From Acarospora socialis (taxonomy: Eukaryota > Ascomycota > Lecanoromycetes > Acarosporales > Acarosporaceae): a DNA stretch of 64,000 bases. The position numbers and the translations under genes are program-made. The DNA is taken from the NCBI GenBank assembly GCA_025617375.2, contig JAMYGW020000013.1, positions 372,001 through 436,000 of the forward strand, in the 5' to 3' direction. The notes beneath the pieces are model-generated. The model was not told where the DNA came from. It ran no database searches and saw only the letters and a list, made by a program, of their open reading frames with translations. Positions 34,141 through 46,640 of the stretch are shown here, piece after piece. Each line of letters begins with the position of its first letter. The stretch's first letter is position 1.

Positions 34141-37100
34141 TCAAGACTGATGATTGTGCGTGTGCGATTGCGAATGCCGGCTGGCCTGAGAGGTATGCCT
34201 GCCATTCTTGTGGGCTAGGGAGCCTACGTCGTGTTTTCCTATATTCGAACATTAGTGCCTAGACCTCGCCGTCGCTCATAGATTACAGAAAAGCAAATCT
34301 TGGAGATAGAACAACGTACCATCACAACAAGCCCTGACATTTTCCAACCGATCTGCCTCTTTCTCCTGCTTCGCAATCACCTGCCTCAGGTCTTCGGCCG
34401 AATCATGCGCTGCGAGAGCGTCGGCGTCGGGATCCGCTTCTTGGTGGCTCTGTCTACTCATTCGAGATGAGAATGAACCTCGAACGGTGCTGGGCTTGAA
34501 GATCTGACTGAGTCGCGATATCGAGCCATGAGAAGGTTGGTGTTTCTGGACCCGGCTGGTGGTGGATGACTGCGCGGAGACTGCGGGATGTTGCCGGCGT
34601 TTAGAGGCGCTAGAGACATTACGTTGAGGTGAAGCGTTGTTTATTGCACGGCTGTTATACGATGACATTGACACGCGCGTTTTCCCGGTTCTGCGGTCAC
34701 GGCCTGAAGGAGGATTGAAGTCGGTTAGGTCGTCAGAGGCCTCGGCTTGATTGTAGTCGTACTCGATAGGGCCATTGAAGCCAGATGCTTCGGCGCCAGT
34801 TCGCAACAGCAAATATGAGATGGCATTGAACCATGTCTCGTGTCTTTGGCCTGTTGTTGCCGTAAGCTTGATTATTCGTTCAGGCGTTATGATTTCCAGA
34901 CTCTTTCGATGAAGCCCAGGAGGCATTGGGTTGTCGTCTGTCACGACCCTCACGGCCTCGATGGGAAGGTTTTTAGAACTACCCTCCGCTTTGCCTGGTA
35001 CAGACGGTCCTCTCTCACTCCAGAACAGCGTTCGTGTGTAGGGATGCACCCAGACATAGCGTCGGTGTCGGCTGTCCGACAGCTCGCCACGACCTGGTTT
35101 CCGTGTATACTTCCAAAGGTATTCGCCAATCATGGTCTGGGTAATCGCTTGAATCATCCGTGGATCAGTGCCTCCTCCTTGGTAATTGTACGGTAGTTGT
35201 ACGCCATCGGCGCGGATATTGAATCGCTCATCAAGTTCCGATGCGAATGAAGAGAAGGAAGACCTATGAGACAACTGACTACGGGCCGTCGAAAACCTGG
35301 GCTTTTGCGGATTTCCATTCTTCAAACCTGTACTTTGCTGAGTTTGTGGTTCACTGGGAGTTCGAGGTCTGTTGACCTTATACGCAGATGCTGGCGCAAG
35401 TGGTGGTCCCATCAAGCCGGGCGGACCTTCCGATGATGACGGTGCTTTCTGGGTTGCGGCAGCTATGGCTTCCCTGTGATCAGGTGGTAATGGAGGGTGA
35501 GATCTCGAATCAGGACGAATGCTCCCTGAACTACTAGGGCGCTTGGGGTATTTCATTGCTGTTGGATCGTCGTGGTAATACCCAGCTTCTGTCATCTTTC
35601 CTCTAGCCTTGCTAATACTACCTGATGGACTCTCTAGAGACTTCGTACGTAACGCCGGGGGTATCATTTGACTTTCTGACGAGCTCCTCACTAAGGAAGC
35701 ATTGCTCGTCTGTTGCGGGTCCCTTGAGGCGATGTCATTTCTCTCCTTCATTCTAAGGATAGCCTCGATTTGTTCTGAAGATAGGAGTGTTTGCGAGCCT
35801 TGGTCTGCATTGCTCGTGAATAATACTTTGCTGGAAACTGGCGGCTTCTCCTTTCCACTTGGTTCTCTTCGCGCAAAGTTGGCCGAGATGTCTCTGAACG
35901 GCAGAGCAGTCTCTTGAGTTGAATGTGCGGGGAGGCCATCCACCTCCTGGCTTGTATCGTCTTCGGCTATACGCAACCTTCCAAGGTTCTTCGCCTTGGA
36001 CGTACGTGACCCTGCTAGGCTGAGCTGGAGATCATTGAAGTGCCGGTCCGAATGATACACCGTCGACGGGGCTGGCATTGTTCGTTCCAATGTGGACTGG
36101 ATTGGTGGGGTTGGTTCTACAGGCCTTGTGTCTAAAGACTGAATGAAGGAGAAGCTGAGGGGGATAGACGAAAGCAATAAAGGCGGCTGATCCACGGACA
36201 GTTGTCGTACGTTGGAGTCAACTCGAGGCTCAATATGCTGTGAGAACAGTCCAGAGAGACCCAATCTTGGGCGTTCCCTCCCCGCTGTTGACAAGTCCGG
36301 CTCAACGGATTTGATGGGCGTGTCCGGAGCAGACGCCTCAGGAATACCAACAGGTTTGTCATGGGCTGAGCCCAGCTCCGGAGAAGCAGTAGACGCGTCT
36401 TCTCGAACGAGACCCTCATCTCTCGAAAGGGTTCGTTGCGTGCCCATGTCTCTCCTAGGTGGGGTTGTTGGCGTCGCTGGGAACTCATCAAGAAGTGATC
36501 GCTCGCTAGCGCCGGACGAATCCGCCAAACGTGGGTCTCCAGCGATGCTGGCACCGGCTCTTTCTCCTAGAGTGAAGACCGGTACGATCGATTGGGTTGC
36601 AGGTGTTGGCTCCCAAGGCTCCGTCATCATTCCAGAGTCAACCATAGGAGCCCTCGGTGTTGGGACAAGATTTGCCTCTGTCGATGTTATTGCTGGTGTA
36701 CCATATCCAGACGACGGCCAAGGCTGATCAAGGACCTTGCTTGGAGTACCCGATGATTCCTCCGTGCTCTCGCCACCATTCAGATCACCAAGCTCAGCAA
36801 ATAGAGTCTGACCAGCCCCACCAGTACTGCCAATGAAACTTGCGGGAGAACCATGCGTACTCGACGGGTTGCTAACAGACAAGGGTTCACTGCCGAATCT
36901 GGAGCGACGTGACGCGGCGCCACGGTTAATCTTCAGCCGATAACGCTGAGGTTGGACCTGCACAGGTGTCTTGACAGTATTATCCTCGTCTGTGGACTCA
37001 GACGCTGTACTCATGAAGGAATTGAAATCGCCTGGCATGGAGTCTGCAAGGGTGGACGGCCTCTTTTGACGGATTGTGCGGCCGCGGCTGAGATCGCCTT

Positions 37101-38909
37101 CGGTCTCGGTCAGCTCATCACTACTATCTCCGTCTAAGCTCTCTGCGCTTGTTTGGAAAGCTTCAGTCTCCGTAGCTGTGTCACGTTCATTTGCAGTGTC
37201 AAAAACGTCTTCAGCTTCATTAGCAGTCTGATACGCATCACTGAGGTCAGTCCCGCGACCGTCCCTCGCACCTCTAACAAGAGGGGCCACTCCCGATGTA
37301 ACTCCTTGGCCAGGACTGTCCGCTGAATTGTGATCCTCCCAGCCCGTCTCATCGACAAGCACGTCAGTCCTGCTGTTCCTTTCTCCACCCAGCCTGCTTG
37401 GCCGTGCAGGTTTCTTAAAGATGTCGTGCTGGGACTTCGCTTTTTGTCGCTTGTTGGCACCAATGACTCCATTTCCTTCTCCCCGCCTAAGCTCCAGTTC
37501 GTCTCTTGCCTCCTGCAGCATGCGCTTGAGCTCTATCTTCTCACTCTTCTCACGGTGGATATTGCTTTTGAGGTTTTGAATCATCCGGTGGGCGTGGTGT
37601 AGAGAACTTTTGATAGTTTCGGATTCCAGGTTGCTATGCCTTGGAGTGCCTTTGACTGGCGAGGGTGGTGGTGAATGTTCCGGCGTTATCTGAACAGCTC
37701 TAACATCCTCGTTGTCCGACTCCACGTCTCCAGGGGCTTCGACGTCTTCGTCCCGCAGCCGCGCAGCCATAGCTTTGGCAAGCTCCTGATTCTGAGATGT
37801 CAGCTCCTCAACCTTCCTTTGTAGAGCTCCGCGATCGCTGTCTCCCATGCTCAGGTTCCTTCGTAGGGTAGAGAGCTCAGAGTCGTAGTTTTTGCGGTTG
37901 GCAGCATGATCCTCGATTTGTCTTTCAAACGCTTGCCTGAGTTCGTCTAACTCTCTGTGCGTCGTACTATTCTCCGCGGTTGCGGAATTCAGACTCTGGG
38001 TCAGCCTTTGCTCTCGATCCGATGCCTCCTTGGCTGCGGCAAGTAACTCGTGGATCTGGGTCTCTAAGCTCCAATTCTCGTCCTTGTAGCGTTGTTCACT
38101 TTCGTCCAGACTGCGAAGGCGCTGCATAAGGCCTTCTACCTCAACCTCCAATTGTGACTTCTCGAGATTCACCGTTTTAAGGACCTCTTCTTTCTCTGCC
38201 AGGTCCATTTGGAGTTGTCTCACGTTCGAAAGCAGGGATGTGCTAATCTCAGTTATGAATTCAATATTCTGTACATTGCCGGAGGGGAGATTCCGCTGCT
38301 TCCGTGAAGGGACATGAAATTTGGACGGAGAATGACTGGCTTGAGCGGAGAACGTTGCAGGGCTTGCCGGAGTCTACACGATCAACCGTAAGCTGAACTG
38401 AAGAGACCGATGGATCTTAGTTGCGCGACCATATCACTCACCCGTCCGTCCCCAGAAAGAAGAGAATTGGTACTCTCTTCGGAACTGGCGACCCTCGACT
38501 TGGGCCCCAAGCCTGCCCTAACGCTCTCTCGGCCAACTTCGACAAACTCCTTCTCGATGTCGATGAGCTTTTGACGTAGTTCAGGTCCGATTTCGCCATC
38601 TTCCTGCTGCCGTTCCACTTCTCTCAGCCGGTCTGATAGATCCTGCCGTTGTTTCACGAGGGCGGTGCCTAATTTTGACGCCTCATGTAATCTTCTCTCG
38701 GTCTCGGCTAGGTGTGCTTCGATGGCGCGCTTGGCCTGTGAAGGAGAAGATGAGGCTTGGTTTAGCGCAAACAGGTCGGTGTCGAAGGAAGAAAATCGGT
38801 GATTATGAGGCTTTTTCGTTTGGGACGGAGTGGTCAGGAAAGGATCTTCTGTAGGATGGTCTCCGTTCAGGCCGTTCGTTTCTCCCTCTCCTAGAATCTG
38901 CGATGCCAT
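34141..38909 (-). CDS. apsA: ApsA/Num1-type cortical anchor with PH domain
   Basis: Three exons on the minus strand (38442-38909, 34320-38373, 34141-34238) give 1,539 residues. The N-terminal part is coiled coil (RAIEAHLAETERRLHEASKLGTALVKQRQDLSDRL, then VRQLQMDLAEKEEVLKTVNLEKSQL onward), followed by a long acidic, Ser/Thr-rich disordered middle. The C-terminal PH domain (about residues 1230-1340) reads MIGEYLWKYTRK, RRYVWVHPYTRTLFWSERG, HETWFNAISYLLLRTG. The last exon adds KHDVGSLAHKNGRHTSQASRHSQSHTHNHQS after the conserved RACCDG; its acceptor is preceded by a CACTAATG branch site. Known role: anchors dynein at the cell cortex for nuclear migration and positioning in hyphae. The frame is open upstream of 38909 to 38975 but without an ATG. 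It is divergent from erg1. Confidence 0.94.
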
Positions 38910-40262
38910 GCTGGCGATGTTGCCAATCGAGCCAACCAAGCTCACAGTCCGACCTTCAAGGGTGAAGGGTTCCAATATCCAGGGCCACTAACACGAGAGC
39001 CTTCGTGTGCGCTCTCCAGGTTGCAACGCAGCAACCAAAGGGCGAGTTGTTAGTTGTGAATGCAGGATCCTAAACCCACCCAGTACATGCTCTTAGTGTC
39101 ACTGATTTTCGATCATGGAAGATTTGCGGTTACTGAGAACGCTGGAATGCAGTGTAAGAACGGTATTGTGTGATCTTCCCGATTGCGACGCGTTTTTGCG
39201 GGGCGCTCTCGAGTCCTCTTACAGATGCTGTAGGACCGGCGCGTCTCAACACCCCAATCAACGACCTGTATATCACGATGGAGAGATTAACCAAAGAATG
39301 ACATGCCTCGGCTTCACTGGGCGCGTGAATAACTGATATGAATGATGGTCCAAACAGGAGCAGTCGGTGAATAAGGATTTTGCGGCTGGTTAGGCTTGCC
39401 CGACTACGAGTACGCTCGCTTCGGACCTCAATTTCATGTCGCAGGGCCTTCACGCCGATGATTGGACACCACGACATTGATATATACCCCTAACATACAG
39501 GTTTCACATCCTCGTCATCCTCCTTTCATACCACTAGAGTACCTGACGAATTTTAGCTGAAACGCTGAACTGATAAGTCACTTATCTGATCTACACGGGA
39601 GCCTCCCGAAAATCATATTGAACGGGGAATAAATAGTAACCGAAGAACATTCTGCCGTGTTCCAATACGGCTGCTTTCAAGATCAGGGTAGAAAACCTTT
39701 CATCATTGTGAGGGACTCAGAGAAACAACGCTTCAGGGCGAAGAGATGTACATCCCACATATAACCGTTATGTACCACATAGAACGGTCTGTTCTGGTAC
39801 TCGAGTACGAGTAGAGTGATCTTTGTTTCTTTTGTATACCTAAGGTACCTAAGGTAACAGTGCTTACTAAGCAGTAGACACCTGACCTGGGCAAGTCTTT
39901 GTAAGTTTAGCTCCGTAATATCTACTTTAATGATGGGATTCCACAAGGCAACTGGTCTTTTACCTCTACGATTCCCATCTCCCAGAATGAGAAGCTAATG
40001 GCGCACACGGAGTGTACACTGTTATATTCCTGCCCTTGTTTACTCGAGTCTTTTACTGTACAATCATCGTTACTGAAGTTCAAGTTCCTCCAAGGTTCCA
40101 ACCCTAAACGAATTTTTAAGGTTCCTTTCGTAGAACTCGATCGCTCGGCAATCTCAGACCTGCCAAATGATCTCATTGTTGAGCCCTTGAACTCGCCTCC
40201 TTATCCTTTATCCACCTCTCCTCCGCCACACACTACTCAATTCACAGATTCGAACATCCGCA
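38910..40262. promoter_or_regulatory. Divergent upstream region of apsA and erg1
   Basis: 1.35 kb between two divergent starts. It contains a tandem TACCTAAGGTACCTAAGGTA (39837-39856). I found no clear sterol-regulatory element. No gene seen. Confidence 0.5.
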
Positions 40263-41805
40263 ATGCCATTGATGCTAGACTCCCCCATCGAAAGCCCTGA
40301 AAAGCCCATATTCGACCTCCGCGAAGAAAGACGGCGTGTCCACTACGAAGCCGACGTGGTGGTCGTCGGCGCAGGTATACTCGGATGCGCCATTGCCGTC
40401 GCGCTCGGCCAACAGGGCCGGTCGGTCACCCTCCTGGAGAAGTCTCTCAAAGAACCGGACCGGATTGTGGGCGAATTGCTCCAACCTGGGGGCGTCAAAG
40501 CGCTCGAGCAATTGGGTCTGCGGGATTGTCTAGAAGGGATCGATGCGATTGTGGTGAAGGGATATGAGGTTATATACTACGGGGAGGAGGTGGAGATCCC
40601 GTATCCGGAGGAGGTAGCGGGAGAAGGAGGGAACAAAGGGAAGCGGCCAGAGGGGCGAAGTTTCCATCACGGACGCTTCATCCGCCGGTTGCGGGAGGCG
40701 GCGATGAAGCAGGCGAACGTGACGGTGGTGGAGACGACGGTGACAGACGTGGTGAAGAACGGCTGGACGGGCCAGATCCTGGGAGTGGAGAGTTCGACGA
40801 AGGGGGAGAAGGATTACTTCTTCGGCCACTTGACCATCATCTCGGATGGCTACGCGAGCAAGTTCCGGAAAGAGTATATCAAACACACGCCGGTTTCGAA
40901 ATCCAAGTTTTGGGGACTGGAACTGATCGATGCCGATCTTCCGCTGCCACAACACGGCCATGTTGTGCTCGGGGACGGGGCACCCATCCTACTCTACCAG
41001 ATTGGCACGCACGAGACCCGAGCGTTGATCGACATCCCCGAGAACCTACCCTCTGCATCCGTGGCCAACGGAGGTGTCAAAGGCCACCTTCGAAACACCG
41101 TGCTCCCCAGTTTGCCGAAGTGCGTACAGTCCTCATTCGAAGCAGCACTGGACAAAGGCGCATTGCGCTCGATGCCGAATTCCTTCCTACCTCCGTCGAC
41201 CAACAAGACACCCGGGATGGTGATGCTTGGCGACGCGATGAACATGCGTCATCCGCTGACAGGCGGCGGCATGACCGTCGCCTTCAACGACGTCGTCCTG
41301 CTCCGCGACTTGCTGAGTCCCGACGCCGTCCCGGACCTGAGCGATACGAAAGCCGTTCTCCACCAAATGACAACTTTCCATTGGCGCCGGAAGAACCTGA
41401 CGAGCGTCATCAACATCCTCGCGCAGGCTCTGTACAGCCTCTTCGCCGCCAACGGTAAATCCCCTTTTTCCCCCTCCTTCCGCTCCCCACTCAATTCCAT
41501 CACTAACTGAACGCACCCATTCAGACCCCCAACTCAAAGCTCTCCAACGTGGCTGTTTCCGCTACTTCCAACGCGGGGGTCAGTGCGTCGACGGGCCCGT
41601 CGGGCTCTTGGCGGGTATCATACGGCAGCCGTTCGTTCTCTTCTACCATTTCTTCGCTGTCGCTTTGCTCTCGATCTGGATCCTGTTGTGCGATACGGCG
41701 CCGGCGTGGTGGAGGCTGCCCGAAGCGCTGGTGATGAGTCTGGGGCTGTTTTGGAAGGCTTGTGTGGTTATTTTTCCGTTTATATGGAGCGAAGTACGGA
41801 GTTGA
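40263..41805 (+). CDS. erg1: Squalene monooxygenase (squalene epoxidase)
   Basis: Two exons (40263-41454, 41525-41805; 70-base intron) give 490 residues, the normal length. The FAD-binding motif is ADVVVVGAGILGCAIAVALGQQGRSVTLLE near residues 30-60, followed by GELLQPGGVKALEQLGL. The second FAD motif is GMVMLGDAMNMRHPLTGGGMTVAFNDVVLL, strongly conserved in this family. After the intron come RGCFRYFQRGGQCVDGPVGLLAG and hydrophobic helices at the C-terminus that anchor the enzyme in the ER membrane or lipid droplets. Reaction: squalene plus O2 plus NADPH gives 2,3-oxidosqualene, an early committed step of ergosterol synthesis and the target of allylamines such as terbinafine. Its codons end mostly in G or C, unlike much of the neighbouring sequence. 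Confidence 0.96.
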
Positions 41806-42288
41806 TGGCTGTTAGTAGAGGGTGATTGTTTGGGGAAGGGAAGGAGTAGGGTAGAAGAGGGAAGTGTATTGATGTGTTGTGGAGTTGTATATATAAGCCT
41901 GGCGGGCGTTGCATTGCAAAGGGCGTCCCTGGTCGGGATGGGATCACAGCCGGCGTTGGCACCTCTGTGTCTTACGACCCTTATCATTAATCATAGATTG
42001 TCTTGTTTTATAGGTCACGTCACGGACAGAAAGTATAGATCTCGCGGCCTCACATCCAAACGAACTTTGCCTCTGATCTGGTACTACAAATCAATCATCT
42101 GATCCTGTTCACTTTCAAATGACACCACTTCTACGACTGGAGTCAAGTCAAAGCCCAGCCACGCTTTAGACATGTAAGAGATCTTAACGCACTCGAATCT
42201 CACATGTACGACCGGCCATTCTCCAACCATCAGGACGTACCCTGAACGCGTACTCGCTTTACCCCTCACCAGTACGGTCCTTCCAAGC
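41806..42288. other. Convergent intergenic region
   Basis: About 480 bases between the 3' ends of erg1 and the DUF7730-type gene. Nothing further seen. Confidence 0.6.
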
Positions 42289-43482
42289 TCAAAGCTCATC
42301 GAGGCGATCACCGTCGTCCGTTGTCGATCGGTCGTCCTCCGGCACCTCACCGAAATCGCCTTGTTCCATTTCCTCCATCAAACTGTTGTCATCGTCTCCG
42401 TACCCATACTCCCCTGTCTCCTTAGCATCCTCTTCTGCAAACATGTCGCTCATAAGCCCTTGCGTCACCTCGTCTCCATCGCCATCCAACTCTTCTTCTC
42501 CCAATTCGGATCCCTCATCCAGACTCTCGCCCTCTTTCTGGCCCTCCTCCTCGTCCGTGACGGCATCGACATCATTCTCCGCCACCATCTTGTCGAGTAT
42601 GGGATCCGCAGCCTACATATCACGTCCGTCAATCAACTCATTCCTTGACCAACATGCTCTAGCAACCGGTCCGTCAACTCAACTCACTTGGTGAAACAAC
42701 CCAGCCACATGATCCAGCCTCTGCGACCTCCCATCCAGCCTCTGCATCAGCGCAACCATCTCAGCCAGCCACCGGTGCACCTCCTCCGAACTCATGATCC
42801 CGCTCCCCAAATCTGCCACAAAACGATCATACTTCCCTCTCTCCTCCTCGTCCTCAATCACAAACTCTACTCCCCGCCTCCTCTCCGTCCCCAGCACCCG
42901 TACCACCTCCACGAGATCCGCAAAACGACCTCGCTCCCCTTCCGCCGCCGGCGTCTCACCACCCGTCCCCCCAAACGCCGACCCCCGCAGCGCGATGAAC
43001 ACCCGCCTGATCCCCACCGGCAAGCTGCACAGCGCCATCACCCACCACATCAACAGCTGGACGAACTCCATCCGATTCCGACACCTCGCGGCCGCGACCT
43101 CCTGCGCGCATACGACGGCTTGGGCACTCGACGGCGCCGGCATGGCCTCGGCGTCGGCTTGGGCGGCCGAGAGGACGAGCTCGATGCTCCGGATGTGGGC
43201 TTGCGAGGCGGGCGGTACGGAGAATACGAAGGCGGTGAGCTGCTCCGGGTGCTCGAAGGCGATGGTATTAAGGGAGTAGAGGACCAGTGAGGCTTCGGTG
43301 TGGATTTGCTGGTTGACGAGGAGGAGGGAGGTGGTGAGGATGCGGTTGGCGGAGGAGGCGGTGGGTTGAGGTGGGTTGGCAAGCCATGGGTAAGCGTGGA
43401 GGCGGGATGGGGTGGTAACGAGGAGGTAGGTGTAGATTTGGTGGCGGATTTCGAGGGGGAGGGTGAGGAGGTGAGGGGCCAT
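42289..43482 (-). CDS. DUF7730/F-box-like protein with acidic tail
   Basis: Two exons on the minus strand (42688-43482, 42289-42612; intron 42613-42687) give 372 residues. The N-terminus LLTLPLEIRHQIYTYLL is the short F-box-like motif typical of the abundant fungal DUF7730 family. A helical/beta region follows with VNQQIHTEASLVLYSLNTIAFEHPEQLTAFVF, a usual second landmark. The intron joins GLFHQ to AADPILDKMVAEND. The last exon is almost wholly Asp/Glu/Gly-rich (EEEGQKEGESLDEGSELGEEE). Function unknown; if the N-terminal motif is a working F-box the protein would recruit substrates to an SCF ubiquitin ligase, but that is inference. Confidence 0.82.
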
Positions 43483-45023
43483 GGTTGATGTGACTGGCTC
43501 TGCTGTGTCCTTCGCTGCGGTGAAGTAACAGTAGGATAAATATGTAATCTGGTGCGCATCTCAAGTTGGGATGATGGGAGAAGTGGGAGTCATGAGGTTG
43601 GTGGTGTTCTCGTTCCTTCGTAACACGTCGTACCCTAACACCAATCAAGGGGTGCGACCATCCTCGACCGTGGGAGGTGAGAAGACTCACCGCGTTGGTG
43701 AATAAACGCGCCTTGCCAGTTTGGTAGACACGGTGAATAATCAGTCGGGCTTGATCGGAGCAGATTCACTCTTTCCTGTCGGCGTTGCAAAGTTCCTGTT
43801 CCCGACAATGGACGCGCGGATGGTGAGGATTGTGTCTATGTGACTGCTCGACAAGATCATCTATCACCATCCCCACCTTCCCATCGCCACCCAGCCACCC
43901 ACCCCCTCTAACCTAATCCGAAACCTACCTTACCATCCACCGTTCATTTGCCCTGCCGAGAAACCCATTTCCTTTCCATACTCCTACTCGACCAACAAGC
44001 AAGGTATAACTCATCCCACCAACAAAAACAACGCACAGTGAACCACCAAAAGAACCGAATGCATGACACTGCACAACAACGACCTATACCTGCAATAGCC
44101 CCTCCAAACGTCCTGTCCCGCAACAACTACAAGGAAGAACGACTGGCTCGTAGCTACCCGCGATATCTTCGTTCCAGTCAGTTAGACGGATGGACGAACG
44201 GGTAGATGCGAAGAGAGGGAGGAGATCCGGACCGATGTCGATACACGCAGCCCGTTTTTTGCCTGCTGATCCCACATCTGGACTGCATTGACATGAACTG
44301 ATAAGGCTCCATACACACAAGACCAAAGTCTCGACTCGACTTCTAGGCCCCGAATTTGGGTTTCAGGCTTGATTGCTCTCATCAGTCGGAGTTTTCGGTC
44401 TGTCGATGAGTCACATTACCCTGTCATCACAGCTCATCCAATGCCCAAGCTTCAGTTAACAGATCCCAAGATCCGGAACCACTGGAACGGCACGCAAAGG
44501 CACAAAGCCGAGTCCCAAACGTATTGCCAAGGTACTGTAAAAAGCATACACCTAATCTGGTCCAGTATTGTACCAACAAATTCCATTCCCCAAAACCATG
44601 CAACCCGATAAACACAGCCTAAACACAAAGCCCACACCGCACGCACCCGTGACGAGACTTCTTTGCGCTTCTTTTCACTCCGCTATTACAGATTACAAGG
44701 TTTCCCTCCCGCCCCTGGAACACGACCACCAGATCCGTACCCGGGCACCACCAGACGAGACCAGAACAGAACCGATGCTGATACAGAGAAACGCGAAACG
44801 AAATCAACGCACGACGATGCGCACGCCAATTGGAAACCACCGACAGTGAAGAGACTTGCCAGTAGGAGATGGGTGTTTTCTGTAAGTGGAAAAAGGGATG
44901 TGAAAGCGCAGCACATGGGGAATGTCCAGCGCCAGTCCGCGCCACGCCTGCTCGAACGCACATATAGAGCAAGAACTCCCGGAATGCACGACACCAGTCA
45001 CCGATCGCCAGGCACAATTCAAA
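43483..45023. other. Intergenic region
   Basis: 1.5 kb between the start side of the DUF7730-type gene and the 3' end of the next minus-strand gene. Frames at 44619-45154 overlap that gene's end in antisense and are not called. No gene seen. Confidence 0.5.
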
Positions 45024-46640
45024 TTAGCCCCAAACAGAGGCTTGAACTCCGAGAGAATTCTTGTTGCCCCAAACGCCGCTGTTGCTTCCCCAGCCGAGCC
45101 CGACGTTGGCGTCCTTGTTGGCGGCAGCAGACGGATTTGAAGCGGCCGAGGTAGACCGCTCATTGGCATTGCTGGTTTCATTTGTAGCGAAACCGTAGCT
45201 CAGTGGGGATGGTAGAGGGGTGGTGGAGCGCTTGTTGAGTGAAGGGTTAGGAGCCTGGGCTTGCACGGTCTGGCTTGGGCGTGTCCCGATCGGGGCGACA
45301 CCGGAGCCAATTGGAGCAGTTGACGATTTCGTCGCTTGGCGAGGAGGGGATCCACCAGGAGAAGACGTAGAGGTACGACTTGACTGCTGGGCAGCGGTGT
45401 CGAACAAACTGAAGCTATTGTTGTTGGAGGATGGCGAAGCGTTGCTATTTGCACGAGACCGTTGTTGTTGTGTGCTTGAAGAAGGTCCGGGACCGGCAGC
45501 TTGCTGACTGTGACTCTGGTCCTTGGCGGTGTACTGGCCTGCGTTTTCATTTGCACCAGCCTGACCTTGGTTTTGGCCCATTCCAAAGGGGTCGAAAGCC
45601 AAGGGAGATGGCCCACGAGCACCGGTGACAGCGGACGGCGGTGCATTAGAGCCTGGCGCAATGGGACGGGGAGTATGACCGTCGTCGCCGAAACCACTAT
45701 TCTCATAGTACGGTGTATTTTCGTTGCCATACAGAGCACGATGCTGACGAGCAATGAGCTCACGACGATCCTCCTCATTCATTGTACTCGGACTTGGGGC
45801 ACGATCGGATTTGCCCTGGGTAGAAATCTCTGCCAGGAGACCTTGCTGAACTTAGCGGTATTTAGGATGTGGTCTCAGCCAAGGGTTGCTCACTTCGATT
45901 ATATTGCTGTTCTTGATGATAATTACGAAGCTCGCGCTCACGCTGCGCTGCCATCCTCCGCTTAGCTTGCATCATCTGCTCGGCTTCACTCGGACGAGTT
46001 TGATAGCGTTGTGTGGCATAGAAGTTTTGCAGGTTTGACGCAGAGTGAGACCGCAGAGGGTCGTAGTCGGTTATGGAGTGATGTCTCTGAGGCATGCCTC
46101 CTCCCATTCGCTGATCTGGGGTCACGCCGTTAAAGGTGTCGTCTCTCTGAATGGTTTCGACTGCTTACCATAATCGGAGTAAGGACGAGGGGCTCCCACA
46201 AGCGGCATAGAGTCGCGCCGGGTTGGCATGCCGAATAGCTTTCCACTCTTGACGAGATTGTCGATTGCACGGTCGACCTCTTGGATCCTGTCAGCTTATC
46301 CGAACGCAAAGCGTATACAATCACAATACAATTCTACGTTGCAGATACAGCTTTCCAACTGCGGGGGAAGAGCTGGGAACTCTCCGCTAGGCAAATCCAT
46401 ACCCGCTAACGGGTGATGAAGGGAAAGGCGGATCAAGCATACCTTCTAGTTGAGTCCCAAAGGCAGAAGGGTCTTCATGCTGTATCGTTGAGCTTGCTCC
46501 TGAGATCCAGATTAGACCCCGTTTTATGATACTCGCATTTAACGCCAACGTATCCTACCAGAACGCGAAGGCGGTGGAGGTTGCTCCCATGACGGCTGAC
46601 GGGCAGGCGCCTGCCACGCTTGATTGTCGTAGTAAGACAT
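45024..46640 (-). CDS. Conserved disordered fungal protein of unknown function
   Basis: Five exons on the minus strand (46559-46640, 46443-46499, 46169-46279, 45894-46115, 45024-45841) give 429 residues, all junctions in phase. It starts MSYYDNQAWQAPARQPSWEQPPPPSRSG. Ordered-looking blocks are EEVDRAIDNLVKSGKLFG, EAEQMMQAKRRMAAQRERELRNYHQEQQYNRSLLAEIS (a probable helix) and MNEEDRRELIARQHRALYGNE followed by RGPSPLAFDPFGM. The rest is Ser/Asn/Gln/Gly-rich. The C-terminus ends LGWGSNSGVWGNKNSLGVQASVWG. From memory, such text recurs in many Pezizomycotina proteins labelled hypothetical; I cannot assign a function. The third exon's acceptor (GATCCAAG) is the least regular but is preceded by a CTGAC branch site. 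Confidence 0.85.

Noticed and set aside
40530-41537. Antisense frames across erg1
   Set aside because: Mirror of the strongly conserved, GC-ending erg1 codons; nothing recognisable on the opposite strand.
42688-43290. 200-codon plus-strand frame rich in Pro/His/Arg
   Set aside because: Exactly antisense to the DUF7730-type gene; its composition is what the reverse strand of that GC-rich exon would give, with no domain of its own.
44663-45154. 163-codon plus-strand frame
   Set aside because: Overlaps the 3' end of the conserved disordered-protein gene in antisense; Arg/Pro-rich composition typical of a shadow frame.
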